This document shows, one piece after another, positions 35,666 through 44,516 of a stretch of 64,000 bases of DNA; position 1 is the stretch's first letter, and every line of letters begins with the position of its first letter. A program made the position numbers and the translations under genes. The notes under the pieces were generated by a model, which was not told the origin of the DNA, did no database searches, and was given only the letters and a program-made list of their open reading frames with translations. This stretch comes from CAIXQW01 sp046049675 (GTDB taxonomy: Bacteria > Bacteroidota > Bacteroidia > Chitinophagales > Chitinophagaceae), in the NCBI GenBank assembly GCA_046049675.1, contig JBJORA010000055.1:1-64000 (forward strand), in the 5' to 3' direction.

Positions 35666-36028
35666 CTACCCCGCTTCCGGAAACCAAGTATCAAACAACT
35701 TGTCGACGTACTTGTTCTCATTTTCGTGCACACGCTTATCTGCACTTATTAGCTCTGCAGCATACATCACCAAGTCATGTCTATCATCTTCCGTGCTATC
35801 GGCTTCGTAGGCCTTCATGCAGTCCGCAAAGTGCTGCTCCCATTCTTCGGGTTTTAATGCGCTGATAATTGCCATATGCTCGTCGAGATTTTCTTTCGTA
35901 GAGCATTTTGCTGCCAGCCAATCGCGAATCACTAGGTCTTCTTCTACATTAAATTCGTGGTCTACCGCGCTTAGTATCATTAGTAAGTGGTAGCCTGCAA
36001 AGTATTTATTCAATTGTTCTGTTGCCAT
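35666..36028 (-). CDS. TerB-like protein
   Basis: A 120-residue all-helical protein: YHLLMILSAVDHEFNVEEDLVIRDWLAAK and DLVMYAAELISADKRVHENENKYVDKLFDTW each form the helix-acidic loop-helix unit typical of the tellurite-resistance TerB fold, which binds metal through acidic residues. Lies 9 bp downstream of the alanine dehydrogenase gene, so likely co-transcribed. Cytoplasmic; specific role unknown. Confidence 0.7.
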   Translation of the reverse strand: MATEQLNKYFAGYHLLMILSAVDHEFNVEEDLVIRDWLAAKCSTKENLDEHMAIISALKPEEWEQHFADCMKAYEADSTEDDRHDLVMYAAELISADKRVHENENKYVDKLFDTWFPEAG

Positions 36029-36037
36029 TGCAAAAAT

Positions 36038-37252
36038 CTAGTATAAGTTGTGTGGGTTGATTAGCAATTCTAAGTTGCTGTATTTTAATCCTAATTTTTT
36101 TGCTAGTGTCTCACTGGTTAAGAGGCCCTTGTAAAGGTATACACCATTTCTAAATCCAGTCTTATTAGCAAGCATACCTTCTGGCCCGCCTTGCTTGCCG
36201 CACTCAAGTAAGATTGGCATCAATACATTGCTAATACTATTACTAGCTGTGCGGCTTACAGCACTTGCCATATTTGGCACACAGTAGTGTATCACATCGT
36301 ACTTTTTATAAGTTGGTTGTTCGTGGCTTGTAATATCACTTGTTTCTACGCAACCACCACAATCGATGCTTACGTCAATAATTACGCTGCCTGCTTTCAT
36401 ATTGCTTACCATGTCTTCGCTAACAACCACAGGCGTAATGCCGTTCTTTGGCTTAAGTGCACCAATCAATACATCTGTACCCTTTAAGGCATTAGCTAAA
36501 ATATTAAGGTCAATAACACTGGTATAGATATTCTGTCGCAAGTTGTTCTGCAGTCGCATCAACTTGTAAATATTATTATCGAATACTTTTACTTCTGCAC
36601 CCAATCCAATAGCAGTGCGTGCTGCGTTGAAGCCAACAGTACCAGCACCAAGTATCGTTACCTGTGCAGGCGGCACGCCACTTACACCACCTAGCAAAAT
36701 GCCTTTGCCATCGTGTGTATTGCTTAAGTATTTACTTGCAACAAGTATGCTATAACCACCAGCAATTTCACTCATTGCTCGCACGATAGGAAAGTTGCCA
36801 GCATCATCTTTGATAGAACCTAGCGCAATGGCAATAATTTTCTTGTCTATCAATTTCTTGATGCTATCTACGCTCAAAGCAGGCAAGTGTATTGGGCTAA
36901 TAATCAGTTGGCCCAATTTGCAAAACTCTACTTCTACATCAGTAATAGGTGCCGTTTTAAGAATAATATTGGCTTCAAAAATTTCCTTCTTATTGTAAAC
37001 TATCTTGGCACCTACTTCACTATAATCAGTATCAAAGAAAAAACTCTTAGCGCCAGCATTATGCTCTACAAATACAGTATGACCATTACTTACCAAAATG
37101 CTTACCGCACCCGGCGTAAGCGCTACGCGATTTTCAGCAAAGGTATCTTCACATGGAATGCCAATAAATAGTTGCTCGTTTTTTCGTCCAACTTCTAGCG
37201 TCTCCTCGAGCGGTAGATAGTTAAAAGATGTGCTAATAAGAACCTTACTCAT
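36038..37252 (-). CDS. ald: Alanine dehydrogenase
   Basis: A 404-residue AlaDH/PNT-family enzyme. The N-terminal catalytic domain has GIPCEDTFAENRVALTPGAVSILVSNGHTVFVEHNAG; the Rossmann domain has VTILGAGTVGFNAARTAIGLGAEVKVFDNN, and IIDVSIDCGGCVETSDITSHEQPTY is the conserved alanine-dehydrogenase segment. It interconverts L-alanine with pyruvate and ammonia using NAD(H). Longer than classical Ald (about 370), with an N-terminal extension of about 20 residues typical of the Bacteroidota form. It has no membrane partner gene, unlike pntAA. Confidence 0.85.
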   Translation of the reverse strand: MSKVLISTSFNYLPLEETLEVGRKNEQLFIGIPCEDTFAENRVALTPGAVSILVSNGHTVFVEHNAGAKSFFFDTDYSEVGAKIVYNKKEIFEANIILKTAPITDVEVEFCKLGQLIISPIHLPALSVDSIKKLIDKKIIAIALGSIKDDAGNFPIVRAMSEIAGGYSILVASKYLSNTHDGKGILLGGVSGVPPAQVTILGAGTVGFNAARTAIGLGAEVKVFDNNIYKLMRLQNNLRQNIYTSVIDLNILANALKGTDVLIGALKPKNGITPVVVSEDMVSNMKAGSVIIDVSIDCGGCVETSDITSHEQPTYKKYDVIHYCVPNMASAVSRTASNSISNVLMPILLECGKQGGPEGMLANKTGFRNGVYLYKGLLTSETLAKKLGLKYSNLELLINPHNLY

Positions 37253-37295
37253 ATAATTTTTTTACTAACAAACGAGCCCAAATGGCCGTAGAGAT

Positions 37296-38066
37296 TTACA
37301 AATTTACAACAAGCCCGTCGTACGCAAGCAATTTATTGTGGGGCAAAATGCCGCTCACATCCTCGTAGGTGCCAAGTTGATGGCTTGCATGTACAAAATA
37401 CGTTTGCTTGGCGCCCACTTCGTCGCTTACAGCAATGGCTTCTTCCAAACTAAAATGCGAAACATGCGACTCTTGGCGAAGTGCATTGAGTACGAGTACA
37501 TCCACATCTTTAATGATTGCCTTGGTTTCCTCACTCAAAAAATTAGCATCAGTAATATAAGCAAATTCCTTATTGAAAAGATAGCACCACACAGGCAGTT
37601 TTAAGTGCATGACGGGTATAACCGTAATATCTATATCGCCAATTGTAAAATTATCGAATGCTTGCAACTCAAACACATCTATCTTAGGGATGCCAGGATA
37701 ATTATTACCGTCAAAAATGTAGGGAAATTCACGGCGTAGTTCTTGCAATGTAAATGCGTTGCCATATACAGGCATACTCTTTTTTTGCATAAAGTTGTAA
37801 GCGCGCACATCATCCAAGCCAGCTATATGATCCTTATGGCTATGCGTAAGCAATACCGCATCTAGCTGATAAATTTTGTGGCGAAGCATTTGCTGTCTAA
37901 AGTCGGGACCAGCATCCACGACTATACTTGTTGTGTCGCTTTGTACATGCAAACTTGTGCGTAGACGTTGGTCGCGTGTATCGGTGCTGGTGCATACTTT
38001 GCATTGGCAGCCAATTAGCGGTACACCTTGACTAGTGCCTGTTCCTAAAAAAGTATACCGCAACAT
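37296..38066 (-). CDS. MBL-fold metallohydrolase (PhnP-like)
   Basis: A 256-residue protein with the two-metal motif THSHKDH at residues 74-80, preceded by VVDAGPDFRQQML and followed by HVSHFSLEEAIAVSDEVGAKQTYFVHASH. The N-terminal GTGTSQGVPLIGCQCKVC motif is typical of the PhnP/phosphoribosyl cyclic phosphodiesterase group, with clustered Cys likely binding an extra structural zinc. Exact substrate unknown. 3 bp before the small gene's stop. Confidence 0.85.
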   Translation of the reverse strand: MLRYTFLGTGTSQGVPLIGCQCKVCTSTDTRDQRLRTSLHVQSDTTSIVVDAGPDFRQQMLRHKIYQLDAVLLTHSHKDHIAGLDDVRAYNFMQKKSMPVYGNAFTLQELRREFPYIFDGNNYPGIPKIDVFELQAFDNFTIGDIDITVIPVMHLKLPVWCYLFNKEFAYITDANFLSEETKAIIKDVDVLVLNALRQESHVSHFSLEEAIAVSDEVGAKQTYFVHASHQLGTYEDVSGILPHNKLLAYDGLVVNL

Positions 38067-38069
38067 CTA

Positions 38070-38345
38070 CTACTTATCTATCGGCGTTTTCATCAGTTCC
38101 TCGTAGAGTGCCTTCCCTTCTGTGCTTAACTTATCTAAGTCCACACTTACTTGTGGCAATATTTCTACGAGTACATTTATACGGCCTTCTGCGTTTAAAA
38201 ACTTGTTGATTACTGCAATGCGACGCTCGTCTAAAATGCAATAACCGCTCTGAAAATTACCTTTTTCGTAACGTATAGTGTATGCCAATTCCTCAAATAA
38301 ACTTTCTATTCGTTTGAGGGTCTGTGGCGTATATTTAAATGACAT
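38070..38345 (-). CDS. Conserved small Bacteroidota protein of unknown function
   Basis: A 91-residue soluble protein (MSFKYTPQTLKRIESLFEEL, then YTIRYEKGNFQSGYCILDERRIAVINKF, LVEILPQV). It is encoded 3 bp upstream of the MBL hydrolase, indicating translational coupling. The GYC(I/V)L(D)xxxxIVINKFL pattern is one I associate with a conserved Bacteroidota family, but I do not know its role. Confidence 0.7.
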   Translation of the reverse strand: MSFKYTPQTLKRIESLFEELAYTIRYEKGNFQSGYCILDERRIAVINKFLNAEGRINVLVEILPQVSVDLDKLSTEGKALYEELMKTPIDK

Positions 38346-38359
38346 ATCTTTACAGTGTA

Positions 38360-39022
38360 ATGAAGAAGGCTAAGGTAAACCGTTTGCTAGGCTTAATAGG
38401 CATTTTTGCGCTCAGTTTTTCCACACAAATGGCGCATGCACAGGATTCCGACGATGAAATGCGTCAATTTTTTGGCGGCCTAAGCGCTGGCAGCAATTTT
38501 AGTCAGGTTACAGGCGATTATATGGAAGGTTGGAATCGTTTTGGCCTCAATGTGAGTGGCTTCACGTATTTTAAGCTTGCCGAGCAATTTGCAGGCTGCT
38601 TTGAGATGAGCTATAGCCAAAAAGGTAGCCGCCCCAAACAGAGCGAATTGCCCTACCCAAGCCGAAGCGGTACCAAGTTTTTTAGCAAGGCAGGTATTAG
38701 TTTGCCTTACGCAGAAGTGCCACTTACGTTCAACTATTTTTATAAAGGAGAAAGCCATATCGGTGCTGGACTAAGCTATGGCCGCTTATTTAATGCCAAG
38801 GAGTGGTACGATACGATTCGCACAGAGGTATTATATCCTTTTAAGAAAGGCGATGTAAGCTTTGTACTTAACGGTAATATCCGCGCCACAAAGCACTGGT
38901 ATGTCAATTTCAGATTAACGCATAGCCTTCTTAATATTCGCGATAAAGAAAATATGCTTGTGCCGCACAGAACCTTGCAGCAGAATAAATTACTGACCTT
39001 GCGCGCACTGTATTTGTTTTAA
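38360..39022 (+). CDS. Outer-membrane beta-barrel protein (PorT/OMP_b-brl-like)
   Basis: The ATG at 38360 (MKKAKVNRLLGLIGIFALSF, cleavage after AHAQ) gives a proper signal peptide. The mature 195 residues alternate beta strands (FFGGLSAGSNFSQVTGDY, AEQFAGCFEMSYSQKGSR, YAEVPLTFNYFYKGESHIGAGLSYGRLF) ending in a C-terminal aromatic (ALYLF), characteristic of small 8-10-stranded Bacteroidota outer-membrane barrels of the PF13568 type. Divergent from the 91-residue gene, so both promoters lie in about 15 bp and inside coding DNA. Function unknown. Confidence 0.75.
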   Translation: MKKAKVNRLLGLIGIFALSFSTQMAHAQDSDDEMRQFFGGLSAGSNFSQVTGDYMEGWNRFGLNVSGFTYFKLAEQFAGCFEMSYSQKGSRPKQSELPYPSRSGTKFFSKAGISLPYAEVPLTFNYFYKGESHIGAGLSYGRLFNAKEWYDTIRTEVLYPFKKGDVSFVLNGNIRATKHWYVNFRLTHSLLNIRDKENMLVPHRTLQQNKLLTLRALYLF

Positions 39023-39061
39023 TTCTTATAGTTTGCACTAATTTCTGTCCACAACAATATT

Positions 39062-39427
39062 ATGCAAGTCACAGCAGAACATATCAAACGCATAGAGAAG
39101 CTCACTTTTGCGGGCGTGTATCCGCACTATCTGATTAAGGTAGAAAAGAAAGGGAGAAGCCTAGAAGAGCTTCATCAGGTAATTACTTGGCTAACAGGAT
39201 TCAACGATAAAAAGATACAGCAACTGATTGCAGATAAAGTAACGTTTGCAGAATTTTTCAAACAAGCTAAAGTTAATCCTAATGCCGAACTTATTACTGG
39301 TATGATTTGCGGCTACCGCATAGAAGAAATTGAGCATACCCTTACAAAGCAAGTGAGATATTTGGATAAACTTGTTGATGAACTTGCTAAAGGCAAAAGC
39401 ATGGATAAGATTCTAAGGAGTGCCTAA
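39062..39427 (+). CDS. DUF2200 protein
   Basis: A 121-residue protein matching the DUF2200 family: KIEKLTFAGVYPHYL-type start (IKRIEKLTFAGVYPHYLIKVEKKGR), the central EELHQVITWLTGF and C-terminal GMICGYRIEEIEHTLTKQVRYLDKLVDELAKGK. Cytoplasmic, function not characterised. Stands alone after the beta-barrel gene. Confidence 0.85.
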   Translation: MQVTAEHIKRIEKLTFAGVYPHYLIKVEKKGRSLEELHQVITWLTGFNDKKIQQLIADKVTFAEFFKQAKVNPNAELITGMICGYRIEEIEHTLTKQVRYLDKLVDELAKGKSMDKILRSA

Positions 39428-39521
39428 TACAAATTCACAACAATAGATTGTTGGCGCTTTTTATGAGTATAAGGGAATTATACCCAGCTAAGCAACAACA
39501 AAGTAGCTCCAAACTGCTTTC

Positions 39522-39573
39522 TCCGCGCACTTTGCGAAAAACTCTGCGTTCTCAGCGGTTAAACACAGCCACT
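39522..39573. repeat. Dispersed GCAAAG-type intergenic repeat
   Basis: GCGCACTTTGCGAAAAACTC-type sequence followed by TGCGTTCTCAGCGGTTAAAC matches, in inverted orientation, 47774-47816 (TAACCGCAAAGCACGCAAAG followed by TTTTTCGCAAAGTGCGC), with one more partial copy near 47894-47925. It lies between DUF2200 and porX. A 110-codon frame here is an artefact of the repeat. Confidence 0.6.
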
Positions 39574-39625
39574 CGCAAACTCAAACACAAACCCTATTCG
39601 AAACCCTATACAGAATCCTATTTGC

Positions 39626-41173
39626 TTATTTACTCTCCAGCACAATTATCGGCACAATACATTCTTCTAAACTTACACCACCATGCTGAAACGTATCGCG
39701 GTAAAAATTTGCAAAATGATTGTAGTTATTCGGATAGCACAAATAATCGTCGTGGCGTGCAAAAATATAACTACTATTAATTGTTGGTTTTGGCAGACCT
39801 ACTTCCGATGGTTCGCGCACAGCAAATACATCGCCCTGTGTATAGTTTAAATTACGACCATGCTTGTAACGAATATTGGCAGTGGTTTGCTTATCGCCTA
39901 CAACCTTCAAAGGATTTTTTACACGAATGCTACCATGGTCGGTGGCAATCACCATTTTAATACCTTTTGACGCAACCTTTTTCAATGCCTCGTATAATGG
40001 ACTATGCTCAAACCAGCTGCGTGTTAAACTTCTATAACTCGCTTCATCTGCTGCCAGTTCTTTCAACACTTCCATCTCGGTACGTGCATGGCTAAGCATG
40101 TCTACAAAGTTGTACACGATAATATTAATATCGTTGTGCAACAAATCTTGCACATTGCTAACCATAGTTTCTCCATCGTGGTGATTCGTAATTTTGGTAT
40201 AACTAAATTTCAAATGGCCTTTGCCCAATGCTTTTAGTTGCTCACCAAAGAAAAAGTCTTCGCTGAGGTTTTTACCACCATCATCATCGTCATTTCGCCA
40301 ACGGTCAGGATATTTTTTCTCTATATCTATTGGCAACATGCCAGCAAAAATGGCATTGCGTGCATATTGCGTACTTGTAGGTAAAATCGCATAACAATTA
40401 TCGTCGTCAAGTACTCTAAAATTTTCTTGTAGTAATGGCTCTATGGTTTTCCATTGGTCGTAACGCAAATTGTCTATCAACACAAAAAACAAACTCTTGC
40501 CCTTCTCTACATGAGGCAATACACGTTCCCTTACAATATTGTGGCTTAGCAGCGGTGCATCTTGCCCTTTAATCCACTTAGCATAGTTCTTCTCTACAAA
40601 TTTGCAGAAGTCGTTATTAGCATCGTTCTTTTGCGTTACAAATACATCCTTCATTTCGCTACTATCACTTTGTGCAATTTCTAGCTCCCAATACACAAGG
40701 CGTTTGTACAACTCGCGCCATGCTTCGTGGCTATTGCTTTCGCTAATGGCCATAAATAGGTTGCGAAATTCTACTTGATAATTATGTGTCGTTTTATCGC
40801 TTACAAGCGTTTTACGGTCTAATATTTTCTTTAAGCTAAGTAAAAGCTGATTCGGATTTACAGGCTTAATCAAGTAATCAGTAATTTGACTACCAATGGC
40901 ATCTTCCATCACATTTTCAGCTTCATTTTTTGTAACCATTACCACCGGTAGTAAACGATTGAACTCTCTAATTTTGGCAAGCGTTTCCAAGCCCATCATG
41001 CCAGGCATACTTTCGTCTAGCAATACTAAATCTATCTGTTGTTCCTTCAAAAGCTCTAAACCATCGTAGCCATTTGTGGCAGTGTGCACGTCATAGTTCT
41101 TGCCTTGTAGAAAAAGCACTTGAGGTTTTAGGCTATCAATTTCGTCATCAATCCACAGTAGTTGTGTGTTCAT
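39626..41173 (-). CDS. porX: PorX, response regulator with PglZ phosphatase-like domain (T9SS control)
   Basis: I use the ATG at 41173 (MNTQLLWIDDEIDSLKPQVL). Residues 1-120 are a receiver domain: acidic pocket IDDE, phosphoacceptor Asp53 in LVLLDESMPGM, switch Thr in VVMVTKNE and Lys in YLIKPVNP. The remaining 400 residues are a PglZ/alkaline-phosphatase-like domain (FVLIDNLRYDQWKTIEPLL, TSTQYARNAIFAGMLP, MVIATDHGSIRVKNP). This architecture is PorX, which in Porphyromonas and Flavobacterium controls type IX secretion together with PorY and SigP. Its presence supports the secretion interpretation of the left-edge adhesin. Confidence 0.93.
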   Translation of the reverse strand: MNTQLLWIDDEIDSLKPQVLFLQGKNYDVHTATNGYDGLELLKEQQIDLVLLDESMPGMMGLETLAKIREFNRLLPVVMVTKNEAENVMEDAIGSQITDYLIKPVNPNQLLLSLKKILDRKTLVSDKTTHNYQVEFRNLFMAISESNSHEAWRELYKRLVYWELEIAQSDSSEMKDVFVTQKNDANNDFCKFVEKNYAKWIKGQDAPLLSHNIVRERVLPHVEKGKSLFFVLIDNLRYDQWKTIEPLLQENFRVLDDDNCYAILPTSTQYARNAIFAGMLPIDIEKKYPDRWRNDDDDGGKNLSEDFFFGEQLKALGKGHLKFSYTKITNHHDGETMVSNVQDLLHNDINIIVYNFVDMLSHARTEMEVLKELAADEASYRSLTRSWFEHSPLYEALKKVASKGIKMVIATDHGSIRVKNPLKVVGDKQTTANIRYKHGRNLNYTQGDVFAVREPSEVGLPKPTINSSYIFARHDDYLCYPNNYNHFANFYRDTFQHGGVSLEECIVPIIVLESK

Positions 41174-41318
41174 ATACTGCAATTAACGACTTTAATCGCT
41201 AAGTGTTGCGTGTTTAAGACAATTTTAAGGTAAGCGCCATAGACTTGGCTTTGCAAAGAACTGTGCGATGTGCAACAACAGCTTTTACAATACGGCAAAT
41301 CATAGTACCTTTCCAGCC

Positions 41319-42530
41319 ATGCCAGTACGCAAAATCATCAACGACCCTGTGCATAGCTTTATTACCATCGACGACGATTTGGTAATGAGCGTCATCAACC
41401 ACCCCATCTACCAGCGTTTGCGCCGTATCAAACAAATGGCCATGGCTTACTTGGTTTATCCTGGGGCTGTACATACGCGTTTTCAACATAGTTTAGGTGC
41501 TTACCATGTGGTTTGCTTAGCGCTGCAAGAGTTGCAAGAAAAAAATGTAGACATCACGCCCGATGAAATCCTTGGTGCCAAATTAGCCATTTTGCTGCAC
41601 GATATTGGGCATGGTCCTTTTAGTCATGCCTTAGAAGAAACATTGGTGCATGTGCATCACGAAGATATTAGTTTGCTAGCTATGCAAAAACTCAACGAAG
41701 AGTTTAATGGACAGCTTAGTACAGCCGTTGCAATTTTTACTGGCAAACATCCAAAGAAGTTCTTGCAACAATTAGTTAGTAGTCAGCTAGATGCCGACCG
41801 CCTAGACTACTTGGCACGCGATAGTTTTTTTACAGGCGTAAGCGAAGGCATTATTGGTTATAGCCGCATTATCAAAATGCTTGCTGTACACAACGGTGAA
41901 TTGGTTGTAGAAGAAAAAGGCATTCATAGCATTGAAAAATTTCTCATTGCACGCAGCCTCATGTATTGGCAAGTGTATTTACACAAAACTGTGTTGGCGA
42001 GCGAAACACTATTGGTAAAAATTTTAGAGCGCGCAAAATATTTATGTAATACTGGTAAAGATGTATTTGCAAGTCCTTCTCTTCATTATTTTTTAAGTAA
42101 TGAAGTACAACTTGCCGATGTTACCAATGACAAATCAATCTTTCAGCATTTTGTAAACTTGGACGATGCAGATATTTTTTGTGCTATAAAAGTATGGTGT
42201 AACCATAGCGACACAGTACTTAGTGACCTTAGCCAAAGGCTTGTAGAACGCCGTTTGTTTAAAACTATATTTGCGCAAACACAAGAGGCTTTACCAATAG
42301 AAGCTACAATGGCTATGCTAAAAGATAAACTCCATATTGCGGAAGAAAATTTGCCTTACTACTTTATTCAAGGCAGTACAAGCAATACAGCATACAATCG
42401 CAGCGACGAACCGATTAAAATTCTTTTCAAAGATGGCGACATAAAAACCATAACCGAGATAGATAACCCACTCATAAGCAGCACGGTGGGCAACTCGGTA
42501 AAGAAATTTTACATTTGTCATCCGATTTAA
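41319..42530 (+). CDS. HD-domain phosphohydrolase
   Basis: The start chosen is the ATG at 41319 (MPVRKIINDPVHSFITID), which matches the family; the upstream frame is not conserved-looking. Metal ligands are visible as H in HTRFQHSLGAYH (about residue 52-63), then HDIGHGPFSH with HD at residues 94-95, and DADRLDYLARDSF later. It resembles the SAMHD1/dGTPase-like HD family that precedes lpxD in many Bacteroidota. Substrate, a nucleotide, is not established. 18 bp before lpxD. Confidence 0.85.
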   Translation: MPVRKIINDPVHSFITIDDDLVMSVINHPIYQRLRRIKQMAMAYLVYPGAVHTRFQHSLGAYHVVCLALQELQEKNVDITPDEILGAKLAILLHDIGHGPFSHALEETLVHVHHEDISLLAMQKLNEEFNGQLSTAVAIFTGKHPKKFLQQLVSSQLDADRLDYLARDSFFTGVSEGIIGYSRIIKMLAVHNGELVVEEKGIHSIEKFLIARSLMYWQVYLHKTVLASETLLVKILERAKYLCNTGKDVFASPSLHYFLSNEVQLADVTNDKSIFQHFVNLDDADIFCAIKVWCNHSDTVLSDLSQRLVERRLFKTIFAQTQEALPIEATMAMLKDKLHIAEENLPYYFIQGSTSNTAYNRSDEPIKILFKDGDIKTITEIDNPLISSTVGNSVKKFYICHPI

Positions 42531-42548
42531 TTATTACAATTATTTACC

Positions 42549-43595
42549 ATGCAATTTACAGCAGCACAAATCGCAGCACTTATAGGTGGTACAGTAGATG
42601 GCGACGCCAATGCCACAGTACATACATTCGCAAAAATTGAAGAAGCACAAACTGGTGCCTTATGCTTTTTGGCTAATCCAAAATACGAACCCTATATCTA
42701 CACCACACAAGCCAGCATTGCCTTGGTAAGTAAGCAATTGCAATTAAAGCAAGCTGTAACACCTACATTAATTAAAGTAGACGAACCATATGCTGCCTTT
42801 GCCATTTTAATGCAGCAATACGAAGCAATGTTGCAACAAGGTCAAAAGCGCGTGGGCATTGAGCAGCCATGCTACATTTCGCCTAAGGCAGTCATTGGTA
42901 AGGATGTATATATTGGTGCATTTTCTTATATAGAAGACGATGCAGTGATTGGCGACAATACCGCTATCTACCCAAATAGCTATATCGGTCGTGCTGCAAA
43001 AATTGGCAACAACTGCACCTTAAAGGCTGGCGTAAAAATCTATCACGAATGTGTAGTAGGTAATAATTGCTTGATTCATGCAGGTACCGTTATTGGCAGC
43101 GATGGTTTTGGTTTTGCCCAAAGTGCAGAAACCTATCAAAAAGTGCCGCAGCTGGGCAATGTGGTGGTAGAAGACAATGTAGAACTTGGGGCCAATTGTT
43201 GCTTAGACCGAGCAACGCTTGGCAGCACAATTATCCATAGCGGCGTCAAAATGGATAATATGGTACAGATTGCGCACAATGTGGTTGTTGGCAGCAATAC
43301 TGTAATTGCTGGCCTTACAGCCATAAGCGGCAGCACAAAAATTGGCAAAAATTGCCTGATTGGCGGGCAAAGTGGCTTTGTAGGTCATATTACAATTGCC
43401 GACGGCACCATGATAAATGGCCGCAGCGGTGTGGCACGCAATATTACCAAGCCTGGGCAAGCATTTACTGGTAGCCCCGCTTTTGAGTATAAAAACGCCA
43501 TGAAAAGTCAAGTAGTGTATAAAAACTTGCCTAACTTGCAACAGCGTGTGGATGAGCTTGAGCGCGAGCTTGCCGCACTTAAAGCACAGAAGTAA
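42549..43595 (+). CDS. lpxD: UDP-3-O-(3-hydroxyacyl)glucosamine N-acyltransferase
   Basis: A 348-residue acyltransferase for lipid A. After an N-terminal uridine-binding domain (residues 1-100) come repeated hexapeptides of a left-handed beta helix (IGKDVYIGAFSYIEDDAVIGDNTAIYPNSYIG). The catalytic His is expected in NMVQIAHNVVVG (about residue 239). The C-terminus has the usual helical tail (LQQRVDELERELAALKAQK). It adds the N-linked hydroxyacyl chain in the third step of the pathway. Followed 6 bp later by lpxC. Confidence 0.95.
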   Translation: MQFTAAQIAALIGGTVDGDANATVHTFAKIEEAQTGALCFLANPKYEPYIYTTQASIALVSKQLQLKQAVTPTLIKVDEPYAAFAILMQQYEAMLQQGQKRVGIEQPCYISPKAVIGKDVYIGAFSYIEDDAVIGDNTAIYPNSYIGRAAKIGNNCTLKAGVKIYHECVVGNNCLIHAGTVIGSDGFGFAQSAETYQKVPQLGNVVVEDNVELGANCCLDRATLGSTIIHSGVKMDNMVQIAHNVVVGSNTVIAGLTAISGSTKIGKNCLIGGQSGFVGHITIADGTMINGRSGVARNITKPGQAFTGSPAFEYKNAMKSQVVYKNLPNLQQRVDELERELAALKAQK

Positions 43596-43601
43596 ATACT
43601 G

Positions 43602-44516
43602 TTGAATAGTCCTTACCAACATACACTTGCTGCAGAAGTACAACTGCAAGGCTTAGGCTTGCACACGGGTGCGCATGTTACGGTGCGCTTACTACCTGCA
43701 GAACCCAATACTGGTATTGTGTTTAAGCGCGTGGACTTGGCCCATCAACCTACTATTCCAGCAGATGCACATTGGGCTACACAAACCGAGCGTGGCACAA
43801 CATTAGAATTCAATGGCGGCAAAGTAAGTACAGTGGAACACTTGTTGGCCGCACTTGTGGGCAATGGCGTAGACAACGTCATTATTGAAATGGATGCGGC
43901 CGAAGCCCCTATTTTAGACGGTAGCAGTATTTTGTTTGTAGAAGCTATTCAAAAAGTTGGCATTCAAAAGCAAAAACTACAACGCGAGTACTTAAGCATC
44001 AACAAGCCTATAAACTACAAAGACGAAGAAAAAAATGTAGAAATGATTGCGCTGCCTTACGACGGCTTTAAGATTACCAGCATGATTGACTTCAATAGTA
44101 AAACGCTTGGGCAGCAGCACGCTACAATGAATAGCATTAGCGAGTTTAATCACGACATAGCTAGTGCACGTACATTTTGCTTTTTTCATGAACTCCGCTA
44201 TCTCGCAGCCAATAACCTTATTAAAGGTGGCGACCTCGATAATGCCGTGGTAGTTGTGGATAAACCCGTGACAGATGCCGAATTAGATGAATTGGCTGTC
44301 ATACTCAATAAAAAGAAAATCGCCGTAGAAAAAGAAGGCGTTCTCAATAATAGCCCCATGCGCTATAGTAACGAACCTGCACGCCATAAGCTGCTAGACA
44401 TCGTTGGCGACCTAGCACTTGTGGGTAAACCACTAAAATGCCATATTATTGCAAGCAGGCCAGGCCACAAGACCAATGTGGAGTTTGCGAAACTAATTAA
44501 ACAACAAGCACTATGA
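43602..44516 (+). CDS. lpxC: UDP-3-O-acyl-N-acetylglucosamine deacetylase, stand-alone LpxC
   Basis: Initiates at TTG (43602). The 304-residue zinc deacetylase has TVEHLLAALVGNGVDNVIIEMDAAEAPILDGSS (zinc His78-type and catalytic Glu) and C-terminal NEPARHKLLDIVGDLALVGKPL with zinc His/Asp plus SRPGHKTN. In most Bacteroidota lpxC is fused to fabZ as one bifunctional gene; here it ends with a stop that overlaps fabZ by ATGA. This is the committed step of lipid A synthesis. Confidence 0.94.
   Translation: MNSPYQHTLAAEVQLQGLGLHTGAHVTVRLLPAEPNTGIVFKRVDLAHQPTIPADAHWATQTERGTTLEFNGGKVSTVEHLLAALVGNGVDNVIIEMDAAEAPILDGSSILFVEAIQKVGIQKQKLQREYLSINKPINYKDEEKNVEMIALPYDGFKITSMIDFNSKTLGQQHATMNSISEFNHDIASARTFCFFHELRYLAANNLIKGGDLDNAVVVVDKPVTDAELDELAVILNKKKIAVEKEGVLNNSPMRYSNEPARHKLLDIVGDLALVGKPLKCHIIASRPGHKTNVEFAKLIKQQAL

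Noticed and set aside
36038..37252. Alanine dehydrogenase as a second pntA
   Set aside because: Same superfamily, but it lacks membrane partner genes and has the alanine-dehydrogenase VSIDCGGC..T segment.
39448..39780. 110-codon plus-strand frame
   Set aside because: It overlaps the porX 3' end and a dispersed intergenic repeat; no family features.
39626..41173. PglZ gene as part of BREX or phage-growth-limitation defence
   Set aside because: It has an N-terminal receiver domain in the PorX arrangement and no other BREX genes.
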